64,000 nt of DNA from Amphirosellinia nigrospora (Eukaryota; Ascomycota; Sordariomycetes; Xylariales; Xylariaceae). The stretch spans positions 10,488,193 to 10,552,192 of the forward strand of contig SCHM01000001.1 in NCBI GenBank assembly GCA_004123355.1. Reading direction: 5' to 3'. Under the pieces are notes generated by a model. It saw only the letters and a list, made by a program, of their open reading frames with translations. It made no database searches and was not told the DNA's origin. Made by a program: the position numbers and the translations under genes. Positions within the stretch are counted from its first letter, which is position 1, and each line of letters starts with the position of its first letter. Shown here one piece after another: positions 1-12,480 of the stretch.

Positions 1-1916
1 GTGGCTTTCGAGGGCATTAGGTCTTAGGTTTACCTCAGTTCCTAGATGCGCAATGAATTACCATTATTAGTTAAAAATTATCCAAATAGATATATTATAC
101 TACTTGAATACAATAAGATCGAGGCCAAAGAAATAACATATCACAGCGCAGTCAAATTATAAAATGCTAAAGTGATACATGCAAGTGGATAACATGGCTT
201 ATACCTTTTTAATTGCGGACAAAGGTGATGCCACGAACATGGATCTAGGCATGAGGATCAGACCATACAAAGAGGCTGTCTGTATATAGTCATATAATCA
301 CATAGAGCCCACGGAGATGGCTTTACTGGTTCTCCGTGCACGTGCAACAGCGGATGTCTACACCCTACCCCTGCGAGGTCCCTGACAGGTGAGTGAGCAC
401 TAAGAGTGCGTGTGATGTTGGAGGCTGCAACGACAAGTAAATCATCACTAGTATAACTAATCGATTGAGCAATAAAAAATCGGATAAAGTTGATCACCAG
501 AAATGAAAGATGCGCCAGTGTATTACAAGGAATTTTCGTGACTATGGCATGTTACTTCAGTAGTGTACTTCCAGATGGGTCATTTAGGCGTCAAACGCAC
601 CTAGTGTCGAAGTAAGCTAATAACTGCAATACAACTGCTGCGTGGAATAAATTCACGATAATAAGCAATAAAATATCGGCTTGTAGATGTTTTGATCCTA
701 GATACCTATACTATAGGTAAATAGTATACGAGGATATTACCGAAGCACCTAGCCCGTTACTATAACCATGTACAATGTTTCGGGCCTTGATTTTGCTGAT
801 TAAAAGAACTGGATGGTTAAATGCTAATTAGGCATGTCTTCCCAACCGGGAAGAATGCCCGCCAGATCAAAATCTCATCTTCTGCGGCCCCGTCATTCCA
901 TACCTGGTATATAAGCTGCTTCAGTTGTCGAGGCACTGCGATATCTTACTGGTAAGTACGTCGTAAGCAGTCATCTGAGCCACAACTGACGGCAACGTCA
1001 TTTCCACGCCTGCGCGTATATAAACTACGCGCGTACATAGTAACTAACAGTGCCTGTCTATCCGGGGATGCGCTAGACATGACGAGATACATGAGCTGCA
1101 TGTGAATATGCGTCTCTGGATACGAGAATACACGACCTTCATATCGCATTGCATCATTTATTTCTCATTGATAGACTGGTCGTCTTATTGTCATTTTAAC
1201 CATTATTTTCAAGGGAAATTTGTTGTCGTGGTTATAGGTGCTGTTGTTGTTTAACCAACTCGCCATGCAGCCCAAAAGCTTGTTTCATCAGAGCTAATCC
1301 GTTTTCGATCAGAGGAACGAACATGGCAGGTCAGACGCTAGCGTTGCGTCATTTAATGCCAAGCCGCCGATCAAGGGTCATCCCCCATAGGCCCATTGCG
1401 GGCAGGGCCTGGACTCCCGCTGCGCTATGCTGTAGGCGGACCTTCCCGCCATAAGTCGTGTTAGGTATGTTACTTGTAGGTATGTGTGTCGCATTTTTAT
1501 CTTCATACCTACGGCGCCCACGACCGTAGCGCCGTCGACCTGCTTTTTGGCGCCGACGGAGATGGAAATACTCAAAACCCCCTCATCCCTTTCCTCCCTT
1601 TCCTCCACTCCTCGTCTCGAACAACAATCGTTACTGTATTTATGTTCGTTCGACAGCAGCATTGAACCAGCCACGCCAGCCTCTCCTTATCTATGCGCCA
1701 CCAATTTGTGAAGCTTCCGCAATTGATACCTATTGATTTCTGTAGTTTCTGGCGCTAACCGGTGGCGCTGACGGCGCGCACCCAAAGCATTTTGGTGCAT
1801 TTCGTTTCTCTGCGCGTCGCTTTCTGACTCGTCGCTCCTCTTGTCTTGTCCTCTATCGCTCGTTACCCATCGTACCGCATTGAACAGCGAGCAATCTCAA
1901 CTACTGTAGCATCATC
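1..1916. other. Intergenic, no convincing gene
   Basis: The first 1.4 kb is rather AT-rich with only short, unconvincing open frames on either strand. A pyrimidine-rich stretch (about 1575-1615) and CT-rich sequence around 1800-1860 precede the GH76 gene and look like its promoter and leader. I see no tRNA, repeat array or conserved coding signal. Confidence 0.6.
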
Positions 1917-3521
1917 ATGGCATCGATAGCGCTGTATCTGCTTCTGTCGGCAGGGCTGGCATCTGCCCAGGTTTACAAGATTGATTCTACTGGTATGCAA
2001 CTAACTGCTTGACTGCTCATCACTTATATGCCTTTCCCAGCTTCTGACTAGCATGCCACTCCTTTACAGACAACATCATCGCCTCCGCGGCGACCCTCGC
2101 TTACGATTTGATGTCATATTACCACGGAAATGAGTCTGGCCAAACACCTGGCATCTTGCCCGGACCTCCTCCTGCCGGCGAATACTACTGGTGGGAAGGC
2201 GGCGCATTATGGGGAACCATGATCGATTACTGGCACCTCACGGGCGACACCACATATAACGATGTTGTCACACAGGCTTTGTTGTTCCAAGTCGGCCCCA
2301 ACCGTAATTACATGCCCCGAATGTCACCGCCTCCTTAGGGAACGACGACCAAGGCTTTTGGGGCATGTCTGCTATGCTGGCCGCCGAGGAAAATTTCCCC
2401 GATCCTCCCGAGGACCAGCCGCAATGGCTGGCTCTGGCTCAGGCCGTCTGGAATACCCAAGCCGATCCTGACCGCCATGATGCGACGTGCGGAGGCGGCT
2501 TGCGATGGCAAATCCCATTTGCGAACAACGGATACGATTACAAGAACAGTAAGAGCCGCCATATCCCATTGTGTTCCTCTTACTGACGGAGATCAGGCAT
2601 CGCCAACGGCATTTTCTTCAACCTCGGGGCTCGTCTCGCGCGCTATACTAATAATCAAACTTATGCCGATTGGGCCGAGAAAACTTGGGACTGGGTTGTC
2701 GGTGTCGGCTTCATGGACAAAGACTACAATATATACGATGGGGCCCATGTCGAAACGAACTGCACCGACATCAATCGCGCTCAATTCTCATACAATAATG
2801 GGGTCTTCCTATTAGGAGCTGCTTATATGTATAACTTTGTAAGTTCCCAAAAGAGGATCATAAAAAGTAGGAATCTCACAAGTGTACTTATAGACCGGCG
2901 ACGCAAAATGGCAAGACAGGGTCAACGGCCTGGTCAACGCCACATTCAGAGTTTTCTTCCCCAACGATACCGCGTACGAGGTAGCCTGCGAGGAGCATAT
3001 GACCTGCACCACGGATATGTTGAGTTTCAAAGGATACGTACATAGATGGATGGCGACCATGACCAAAATAGCTCCCTTCACAGCTGACACGATCCTCCCG
3101 TTCTTCAAAATCAGCACAAGCGGCCGTCAAACAGTGCACAGGTGGCACTGACGGCCGTACCTGTGGTTTCAAATGGTCCAGTGGTGTGTTTGACGGCAAT
3201 GTTGGAGCTGGACAAACTATGGATGTGCTGGCAGCTGTTTCATCCCTTTTAATCGATCAGACCAAAGCCCCAGTGACCAACTCCGACGGCGGCACGAGTG
3301 TTGGAGATCCAAACGCCGGTGTAGGAAGTGGATCAATTGGTGATAATCTAACGCCGATAACAACAGGTGACCGAGCGGGCGCTGGCATTCTAACTGCTGT
3401 GATTATTTTAACTGCCGGTGTAGCCTTGGATGGATGGGCACGGGAAGGTAAAGTGAAGGACTATGCCACATCAAGCTGCCACTCTAATACTACAGTGATG
3501 GCAACCTTTTTTCGATCATAA
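1917..3521 (+). CDS. GH76 endo-1,6-alpha-mannanase-type wall protein (Dfg5/Dcw1-like), frameshifted as read
   Basis: This is a member of the GH76 family, which acts on alpha-1,6-mannan and helps cross-link GPI proteins into the fungal wall at the cell surface. The start at 1917 gives a signal peptide ([17 protein letters not shown]). Three introns are visible: about 1993-2069, 2549-2597 and 2838-2892. Recognisable GH76 blocks are [66 protein letters not shown] and [15 protein letters not shown] hydrophobic C-terminal segment ([18 protein letters not shown]) could be a membrane or GPI-type anchor. Two breaks interrupt the frame: a one-base loss in a C run near 2315 (before [12 protein letters not shown]) and a shift in an A run near 3106. 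Conservation on both sides suggests sequence error or a very young pseudogene. The family call is secure; whether the copy works is not known. Confidence 0.88.
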
Positions 3522-4186
3522 TGACTTTGTGCAAGGATACCCCTGTTTAATATGATTCTAAAGGCGTTCGGGTTCGGCGCAATGGATCTTGGGCGGAGGA
3601 GATATTGGAATGTATTTGGATACGAAATTGCGGCCATTTGAGGTCCTTGTTAAGAAACGGAATCATAGCGGAAGCTTCTCATTGGGAGACAAGGCGGTTG
3701 GTTGATGCCACTAGCTTCTAGGTTTAGTACCGACCTCACAACACTAATCACATTGATTTCACTCTGACAGAAGCCATGTACTTGAGCGTGGCAATAGACA
3801 CTTATCATTAGATAAAAGTTGCTAAAACCAACTTAGCAGACTAATTCGACAACATACATAGCATAGGAAATGTTCTTCAATGTGTCTCTTTGTCCGATAC
3901 TACCTAAATAGGTAAGCATAGCGGCCTAACCGCATAATGGTTCACGATCAATGTACGGTCGTCACACGACATTGATCACCGCAGGTATTATCGAGGCATA
4001 TGTGAGGCGCCGCACTGCATTTTTAGTCTCAACGGAGGCAAGAAATATGGGTTGCACAAAAGGGGATGAAGCCTTATCGTCTTTAGTTGTGTTTTTAGTT
4101 GTGCCTGTCATGTGGATGTGATGATGATCTAGTGTAGGTATCTATCCTCAGGATGGGAGATACACAATGATGGTTTGGTCATAATT
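3522..4186. other. Intergenic between convergent GH76 and exo-polygalacturonase genes
   Basis: These two genes face each other, so this stretch should hold both 3' ends. It is AT-rich and has no coding signal I can support. Confidence 0.6.
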
Positions 4187-6096
4187 TCATGTTGCCGCTA
4201 TGCAGTTGATGTCTAGCAAACCCTCGTCCATGTTCGTGCATACCCACTGCGCCGTCGCCGCGCTCGGGGGCGAGACGGTGATGTTCTCTGCGCGGACGTT
4301 CTTGCATACCTGAGGATTGTGTGTGTGAGTTAGGAAAGAGGACTGTTTATTATGTTATGTCGACGGACGACTAGAAGACTTACGCTTGGATCGCTGCATA
4401 TGAGGGACCCGACTTGCGGATCGTGCTTCTTCGATGTCGTCCCGTGGAAATCTTTGAAGAGGATGTCTTCGATTTGTAACACGGCCTTGGGATGGCGTCA
4501 GTTCCTGAGTCAAATGCAGTGCGGATGGGTTTGGGCCAAGGCTTCTGGTTCTAGCTTACTGGGTATTGTTTGCATGCTTCCTGACTCGAGGCGAAATAGC
4601 ACTGGGTTAGTTCGATAGCCCCTGATTTTGCCATATTAGTCATTGCGCTTCATGTGTCGGCGACTAACAAAATAGGAGAGGAATGGAAAATGGAGGAGGA
4701 GCGAACCCACAGTCGTTATTCGTGTTGTAGAATAAGTCATACGTGATATTTCGCACGTATCCGGCTCCACCGCCCGAGTTTGAGCCCGTCGTATTGGGTG
4801 GGACGCCGGGCCATATCTTGATGCGCGCGCCGTCGGATGCGTTGCTCATCGAGATGTTATATACATACACATCCTCGACTATGTCGTACTCGCCCTGGTA
4901 TTGCCCTAGGCTGCCGACGGATATGCCGTGCGACCCGTTGCATTGAAGGTTTTGGATCAGGATGTTTGTTGAGTTGGGCTTGAAGGATACGCAGTCTTTT
5001 GCTATTAGCCCTTCTTGAAACTCGGGTATAGGATGCGCTTGAAGAAGGCGTATGGAGACTGTCTAAGCATCTTACCGTCATAGTTATCAATCGTCGAGTT
5101 TTGTATTACGATATTGGTACTGCGGTATGTATCCCATCCGTCTGTGTTCTAACCCTCATACATCCATTAGTCACTATGAGCAGCGCAATAAGTGGGTGTT
5201 ACTACACGTTCTCTTATCGAAAGCCCCGCGATCGCATGATGATTTAGTCGTAAGAATGAGAACTCACGGCTGGAGGCGAACTTGAATTTGTGACTTCAAG
5301 CCAGATGTTGATGTCCGTGATCAAGACATTGCTCGAATTCATGATGAAGTTAAACCACATCGGTGAGTTCTTCATGTTGAGACCGGAGATCGAACCACCG
5401 GCGAGCCCATCAGTGCCGAATAGGTGCGGTCGGTAGACAGTTTCGTTGCTCCTTTTCGCCGTCCACCATGTCTGGCCGAGGCCTGATTGTGTATAAGAGA
5501 TTAGCATTGCATACTTAACTTTGCTTTCTTCCCCGTCGCCTGGTTCCCGGTATCATTTCTCATCTCAACCCACCCCAGGCCAGCATGATAAGATGAGGGA
5601 GAGCCATAGGTGGAACGCTATGAGAGTTAGACAAACCATCTAAGGTCCCAATGCCCAAACCGTAGATGTTCACGTCATTCCCGCCAAACTTCCAGAAAAG
5701 GTGCGCATCCTGATAGGCGTATCCGAAAGCCCTTGTCTGCCAGTATTCCACGTCATCGCTGAAGACGACGGTGCCGAGGATCAAGATGTCGATACTCTGC
5801 AAGAAAGTCAAATCCGTCGGGGACGCGATCGTATACGTTTTATCCGGCAGCAAAACTACAGTGCCGCCATTATTGCAGTTCTGCGCTGCGGAAATGAGAG
5901 CTGGGCCAGCGTCTGCAACGTCTGGGTCTGCGACGCATATTTTAGACGGGTTGCGGGCTGCACTTGGTGGGAAGGGCGTGGATTGTGCTTTGGGACTGAT
6001 TACTAGATTCGGGAGGGCAGGGAGCGAAAACGTAGTCGTCGCCGCCGTTACTGTGAGGAGGATATTGAGTAGGGTAATTGTTAGATGGCGCTTCAT
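4187..6096 (-). CDS. Exo-polygalacturonase (GH28)
   Basis: This secreted pectinase releases galacturonic acid from the non-reducing end of polygalacturonate. The start at 6096 gives a signal peptide ([19 protein letters not shown]). About six introns are recognisable; the first, roughly 5483-5636, joins GTLDG to LGQTWW. All four GH28 catalytic blocks are present: [17 protein letters not shown] (Asp pair split by an intron near 5015-5075), [13 protein letters not shown] and RIKIWPG. The [19 protein letters not shown] stretch and the [16 protein letters not shown] block near the C-terminus are typical of exo- rather than endo-acting enzymes. The C-terminus reads [14 protein letters not shown]. 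This is one of the few long genes here that can be assembled with ordinary introns and no obvious frameshift. It fits plant-biomass use, with a possible link to the DapA-type aldolase at 18.8 kb. Confidence 0.9.
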
Positions 6097-7042
6097 CTTG
6101 AATAAGTACCAACTCACGCTGTTACAGGTAATTTCTCCTGGACCTGTCACAACTTGTCAAGTGGATGCGTTTCAAAGCAATGTTTAGATTCCATTTCAAT
6201 TGTTCTTCGTGACCCTGATCCACCATGTTCAAAAATGCTTCCCACCGACGAGCTTGGCGACTGCGCGGAGAAGCATTTGGTGATGATTTCCCACCACTCA
6301 CCGCGCAAGTTGGAGGCGATCCCTCCCATGACTCTCGGGTATTTTCTTGTGCCCCAGATGGGGAATAGATGGAGAGATATGCATGAGACCCTTCAACTTC
6401 TTTTTCTTTCAATTCCAAGGAGCGGCGGATTGTCATTAAAAACGATAGACCTATATTTAGTTCTGCCCAAATGATCAGCGCCGCTAAGGATTTTATAGAG
6501 AATACGAATTCCATTCAAAGCTATTCCATGAAGCCCATTGTCTTAAAAAGGAATCGGGGAAATGACGTAGTTCAGCCATTAGCACATATTTTGCACCGTC
6601 GGCGACTTTCTGCTTCCGAAGACGTAGTCCGAACGCTGTCGGCGTGCTGGCGATCGTTCACATTGGGGCATGTTTCGGAGGCCGACGATACTTAGCATAT
6701 CATCCTTCTGATTTTCGTGCTTACTTTGCATTCTTGTATGTGGTGCACATTCAATCCGATTGCTCCATTCGGCGTGGCAAATCTTCGGTAGCCGCAAACA
6801 CTTACTGCAAACAGTAAGACAACAGCGTCACGACCGAACCTCTCTAGCGTCTAGCTACGGAATTCAGAGGTTACGATATAGCATGCCGATAAATTCGGAC
6901 TCAACCAGAATTATAAATAATACGCATTGCTGCTCATGATCTCGTAATACTCTTAACTACCATCAATGAAGACCCAAGTGAACTTTTATTTGTATTTCAT
7001 AGAGAACCACCAGAGCAAATACTACTTTGAACCATCTTCATC
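6097..7042. other. Intergenic, shared promoter region
   Basis: This lies between the divergent exo-polygalacturonase gene and the small + strand gene at 7043. Open frames in 6120-6800 show no conserved features and look like chance frames. Confidence 0.5.
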
Positions 7043-7744
7043 ATGTCCACCGCAGTAATGACCCAAACGAATTGGCAAGACCACGCCACAGCCTCTATCG
7101 ACTCGTTCGCAGCGCACCAAGGCGCCGTCACACCTAGCACACAAGCCATATTACGGTTGATTTCATGCTATGACTCTGGTAAGACCCAAGTTAATACAGT
7201 CTCTACAAATTGAGATAAAAGATCAAAGTGCATCAACTAACAGGCCGATCGATAAGTAACATTTGATTTTCCGACTGGACACCGGAGCAACTCAACGAAA
7301 ATACCACGTCCTTCTACTGGGCTTAAAAAGCGGCTCCCTCGACATAAGCTGTTGTAACCTGAGCAATGGCAACTTGACAGACAATGTACATGCCGTGTCA
7401 CTCGCCGCAGATAGCGAAGATTCACGTATGTTCGCCCGCATTCGTTCCATTGTCAAATATAATATCTTGGAATAGTCCATTTTTTACCCCTATTCATTCG
7501 AGTTGAAGTACTACATATCAGTTACCCTAACATAATTTTCATACACAGAATCAGGCAAGGACATCGTATGCCTCCACGATTGGTGTGTCCACCAGGCACG
7601 GGGCGAGCATGGCTACGTACAAGGCCAACGCTTCTTTCGCTTTGAGAAGGGCCGGTATGCTAGCTCACTACCATTTCCTGGCTTAAAGGTCATGCAAACA
7701 GCGATCAAAGAGTTTTTAAGCTCCGTCCGGAGCAGGTAGATTGA
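7043..7744 (+). CDS. Small protein of unknown family
   Basis: I do not recognise this gene. A start at 7043 (MSTAVMTQTNWQDHATAS) leads through plausible introns (about 7178-7242, 7425-7548 and 7656-7704) into FSDWTPEQLNENTTSFYW, LKSGSLDISCCNLSNG, then DIVCLHDWCVHQARGEHGY and a C-terminus RVFKLRPEQVD. Composition and splice signals look coding, giving roughly 170 residues. As read there is an in-frame stop near 7262 and a one-base loss near 7320. There is no signal peptide. It could be a genuine gene with sequence errors or a decaying one. Confidence 0.42.
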
Positions 7745-8121
7745 GACGGAAAGGAAGGTAGACGGGGTTCATCTCTTTACTATGGCCTAATGTACAGCGT
7801 GTTATTATTATTTTCTCTTAGGGCGGTCTGATGTATGCAATGATTTCTCTTATTTCAATACCCAAACCAAACCAGCCTGTATTAAGTGCGAGGGGTATTT
7901 CACAAAAAACGCATGGTGGCGTTTATGTCATAGGCCATCGACATTAGGCAGCTCATGCTATTAGTTGCAACCTCTCGCGGAACCTAGTAGATTTTATCAT
8001 TAATACCATGTGATTAGTAGGTTAAGAAAATATTCTTCTTACTACCTCAGAGATTGTCTTATTATACCTTATTAAACATCTGCTGACATCCGTAACAGTA
8101 ACCTATGAACAATAGACGATA
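7745..8121. other. Intergenic between convergent genes
   Basis: AT-rich sequence with nothing recognisable beyond the expected 3' ends. Confidence 0.5.
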
Positions 8122-10434
8122 CTATCCATATTTACGATCAGGTTGTATCATACCATGATCATACGAAGCGCTCGACTCCCTGAGCACAAGCTCTACTTTC
8201 CCTTTCCCACCGACCTCTCTCACAGTGGCGTTGAGCCCCCAAATCTCCGAGCCTCTAACACCAGCACTCGTATTCGTAAGTAGCTCTGTAGGCCGCGTGT
8301 TCATCGCCAGACAGATGACTTCACCGAGCCGTCCCCACCTCTTGCTAGTCCGTCCCCATGCACACAAAGCACAACCAGATGAACCAGCACGAGCAGGTAA
8401 TGCAAGACGAGCACGACCCAGGACAGTTTCGTGGTAATGTCGCTAAAACTATACGAGTACACATTCTCGTAACGGCCTACACTGAGCAGCGCGTAGTCCC
8501 CAAGGTCCTCAATCTGCTTGAAGGGGGGATGAGTTCGGTTGTTGTAGTTCGGGTCAGGTTGCCAGGGTCCCCCCTAGACCACTCGACGCGCCAGGCCCGG
8601 CTGGCGGGAACCGTGGCGAGCGCCTCGGTCAGGATGATGGCGAGCCCGGATGCCAGGTTGTTGTATGTCGTGCTGTAGCTGGGTCCGGAGTCGGAATTCA
8701 GATACTGTGTGAGTAAGTCGAAGACGGACGTCGTGTTCGACGCCGTGGAAACTGGGGCGTCGTTGCGCAGGGGCTGGTCCAGGAGGTTGCCCCATGCCGG
8801 GTCGATGTGGATGAGGTCGTCACCGGCGCTGCTCACATTCCCGTATGTGGTTGTCTGGTTGGTGTTGATGGTGAGCGAGTGCTGGATCTTGGAACCGACG
8901 CTCAGCGGCAAAAGCCAGGCGTCCGTCTCTGCCCAGCGCGCGTCGACGAGACAGATGCTTAAATATTCGTCGTACAGACTCACGCGGGTCCAGATGGCTA
9001 CGGAGGTGTTGACCGAATCGGGCAGATACTCGTTCACATCGATGAAACCCAGATGCGCCTCGCTATCCAGAGCATCTTTGAAGACAGCTTTTGGCACCGT
9101 GAAATTGAATTGTGGATAGAAGTATCGCAGTATCCGGAAGTCGTAGTACGGAGAGTCGGTGTCCTTCCCCTGAACGTCGTCGGCAGTGTCCGTGCACTGG
9201 GCGATGACCCGGGGTTGCTTCATGGTGATCAGCTTGCCATCCCTATCACGTAGATCAGCAATTATTTTGACCTCATCCTCTCCCCAGATGCCCACTCAGT
9301 GTCGTCGGAGTCAAGAACGCTTTCTACGAAGCTCAAGGGGGTAGTAACGGCCGTCAATTGACCATATTGGAACTCCGAAAAACAATTGATGGTCCTGAGA
9401 TCTGTGTTGGAGATGGTGAGGTTCACCATATCTGGCCAGTTGCCTATATCACCAAAATTCGTGTATACGGCAGCGCCACTATCCATCAAGCCGTAGTATG
9501 GGCAGCGGCTAATAGAGCTACTGGTGTTCATTGAAGCGTTCAAACAGGCTTCGTTTACGATGGAGAGATCGATATTCGATGGGAAAACCGAGGTCGAAGG
9601 TGATACCGCGTAGCCTGCTATCCCAGGTGAGGTTGCACCAGACTTTCTCCAGATATCTTCCATACTTCCGGGGAGAGCCCGCCACCCAAGCTTTGGGATT
9701 ATGATAATGCTGGAGCTGGTACCGGCTAGCGCAGCCAAAACAAATGAGACGATCAGTATTAAAGCCAGTAGAACCGAGTGCATGTTGGCGGAACGGAGGC
9801 ACGACCAAAATTCGGAAGTAAAGAGGTAGAGCGGCGACATCAGCTGGAAGGGCGCGGTGAGGAATCCGTATGGTATACCACGGCGGCCCAGCAAGCCACG
9901 ACGTATGTGATATATCACTATGTTAAATAAAGACGCGATGATCAACGTTTCGTGGACTTTTGCCGCAACCAGGAGTGCGCCCAGCTGGTCTGCTGTCGGA
10001 TTCCAGGATATGGATTTTAGGTACAATATCAGGAGAACAGTGGTGAAGGCGACTGCAGGAAACTGGAAGATGAGAAACTGCCCGATTGCAGGCGCTATGG
10101 AGCTGCTCTGGATCATCTTTCGCCTCTGAGGTGATGAAGGAGTCTTTGTCGAGTCTTTCGATGGCATTCCATCCTTGACATCAATCGAGTCATCGTCATC
10201 GCTTGTCCGTTGAGTGCCGGTTAGACGGACCGCGCTGAGGTCCTGTCCACCATAATGAAAGCCAGATGCGTCTTCCGCGTCACACTGCCCATATGTCTGC
10301 TGAAAGTTGCGCTGGTCGTAGTCATTGGTGTCCCAGTGCTCGCCGCCGTCAGCAGACTGAATATGATAATGTGCTGAGCCCACTCCTATTCCAGGCACCC
10401 TAATAAAAGATTGTTCACTGTTCGGAGCTGACAT
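8122..10434 (-). CDS. Fungal polytopic membrane protein of unknown function
   Basis: This belongs to a common fungal family of large uncharacterised membrane proteins; no activity is known. The start at 10434 (MSAPNSEQSF) gives a long polar N-terminus rich in Asp/Ser. Membrane segments follow (GQFLIFQFPAVAFTTVLLIL; a second around ETLIIASLFNIVIYHI; a third around SVLLALILIVSFVLAALAG). Next comes a large region with many N-glycosylation sequons (NTSSS, NLTIS, NTTSV), probably extracytoplasmic. A last helix (TKLSWVVLVLHYLLVLVHLV) precedes a conserved tail (KRWGRLGEVICLAMNT, NTSAGVRG). The frame is broken by one-base losses in short runs: near 9282-9285 (four C on the + strand), 8523-8528 (six G) and 8354-8357 (four C). 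The exact 3' end is uncertain and a further exon is possible. Confidence 0.7.
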
Positions 10435-11473
10435 TGTAAAATGTCTTAACTGCTCGAATATTCGGACAGAAAACAAAGTTGCGACATGACCCTGATTTCA
10501 GGCGATATCAAGAACTTAAGTCGTTCTCGAGCATACATAATTAGCAACGTTAATAGAGGTGTAGGGTGTAGTGTCCTTCGACATTACAGGAATGCAGCTG
10601 CTGAGGCATCGCCCGCGAGTCCACTCACGGCCCTAGGAGTCTTGGCGTTGGGGGCCGTCTCGGGACTTGATTCCTATTCAACAGGGGACGAGATCCTCTA
10701 GATAGAGAAACCCATCCTCACTATAGGTACACTACATGATCGATGGCCAGTTTCATGCATGCACTGCCTGCAATGCGGTGATGTTTTTAAGTCCAGGCTG
10801 ATATCCGGAGTTTAGAATGGGGCGTTCTCTCGTAGGGGCCGGACTTAATGCCGCCAAACTCTTCTGCCTGAAGTACCAAGATCGTACATTGAGAATAAGT
10901 CAAAGTTTATGAATCAGTGGCTTTCTATTGCTAAATCTTTAAATAGAATTTTATTTGCCAATTAGCTCACTGTGGAATGATACAATCTAAATTCCTATTC
11001 TCATCTACACTGGTTACTGACATGATAAGATTCACTCAGCTATCGGAACTCCTCACTCAGGCTGAACATCAGGTATGTACGTACGAATGAAAATTCGCGT
11101 GCACACACATATATAAATACATATACATATATAAACCGTTTATTGGGAGTTCTTGCGATAGATGAATGGAAGGAAAATGTTAATGAACGCGCTAGAGGAT
11201 GAATCGTCGTGACTTCATGTTGTCTTGGCACTCACAACTCCGTGTTTCATCTCAACAGACGCAATCCATGGGGTTTGTTTGTTTGCTCCCTCGTCTACAA
11301 TACAAAAAAAAAGAAAAAGAAAAACAAGAGCGCAACATTAAAACCTATAAACATCCAAGCTCTCTTTTACTTGGGCAGACTGAAGCGATAAGTTCAATCC
11401 ATGTCGTTAGTCAGTAGCACTATTAGCGGCCTCATCTCACCCCACCTATCAAAATACAGCCGATCGATTCACG
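10435..11473. other. Intergenic, AT-rich with a TA/CA simple repeat
   Basis: This is a shared upstream region of two divergent genes. About 11100-11135 holds a (CA)n/(TA)n-like low-complexity stretch, and 11300-11330 is A-rich. No gene is supported. Confidence 0.5.
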
Positions 11474-12204
11474 ATGTCAAAATTCGCCAACCCCGCTCAA
11501 TTCCCGACTTTTTATGAATTACCAGCAACATCCGAGAAGATTACTCACAGCGCCGATGATGGGCGGTCAAATGAAAGCTGGTGTCTCCTTGCCCAGGTCA
11601 AGGAGAACATGACGATCACAAAGCCCACGCTCATCGTCACAGATAGGACAGGAGTGGACTTCGCGCTACTCTTCGAGGATAGTATTAGTTTAAAGGGGTT
11701 TCGGAAGGGGTATACTGTAGCCGTTCCCAATGCGCGACGAACGGACCGTGAGGGCGAAGGGAAGAAGGCTGTTGTGCGTGTGCCTTCCGGGCGGGTGCTG
11801 AGGTTAAGGTGAGTGTGTGGGGAAACTTAGCATGTTCCTCTTGTTCGTTATTGGGACTTGAAGACTAAGACTCAAACTTACTCAATAGGTTATACCTGGG
11901 AGTCTGGAGAGAGTGCTCGAGCTGGGTGTTCTATTAGAGGGCGAAGGCTCAGACCGAAAGTGCGCAGCGTGTGGCAAGACAGACGGCGCATTTATGAAGT
12001 GCACTGGGTGTGGCTTTTCTTCGTATTGTGGAAAGGTAAGATAACTTGGCCCTTATTTTGAATTGGCATGATTCGCCGGCTACGTCGGCTTCGTTCTAAT
12101 GACTATTGCGGGTTATATAGGATTGCCAAGTTAAGGGTTGGAATGAGCTGGATCATAAATCTAATTGTAAGGTCTTGAAGGCGTTACGGGACTTTTCGAT
12201 ATAA
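11474..12204 (+). CDS. MYND zinc-finger protein
   Basis: This is a small protein with a C-terminal MYND-type zinc finger, a domain that usually binds proline-rich partners. It starts at 11474 (MSKFANPAQFPTFYEL). Exon 1 carries a beta-rich region (FRKGYTVAVPNARR). Exon 2 (about 11889-12035) and exon 3 (12121-12204) encode the finger: CAACGKTDGAFMKCTGCGF, SSYCGKDCQ, then W, H and C in GWNELDHKSNC. This gives the usual Cys/His ligand order. Exon 1 as read ends two bases into a codon while exon 2 needs a codon boundary, so one base is probably missing late in exon 1 (near 11800). The partner is unknown. Confidence 0.75.
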
Positions 12205-12480
12205 GCTGGTCAAGGGATTTAGGTAGCATAATGCAGCGAGTTTCTAATAAAGCATATTAAAGCCACTTGGAATTAGACTTCAACGTCAACGATATAAGAC
12301 ACATGATAAAAGTCCTTGCATTGCCTTTCGGCTAGCAATTCTAACAGTTTGCGGCTTACTTTAGAAAATCCAAAGGGTACACACACATCAAAGGACCAAG
12401 GCGCAAACGGGCTCTCTCAAGGTAAAGTAGTCGGCTTGAACGGGAAAATGAAGATTCATATTGATTTAATCCCTAGGCAG

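Noticed and set aside
6122-6514. 130-codon - strand frame upstream of the exo-polygalacturonase
   Set aside because: It overlaps the promoter and 5' region, has no conserved feature, and the signal-peptide start at 6096 explains the gene.
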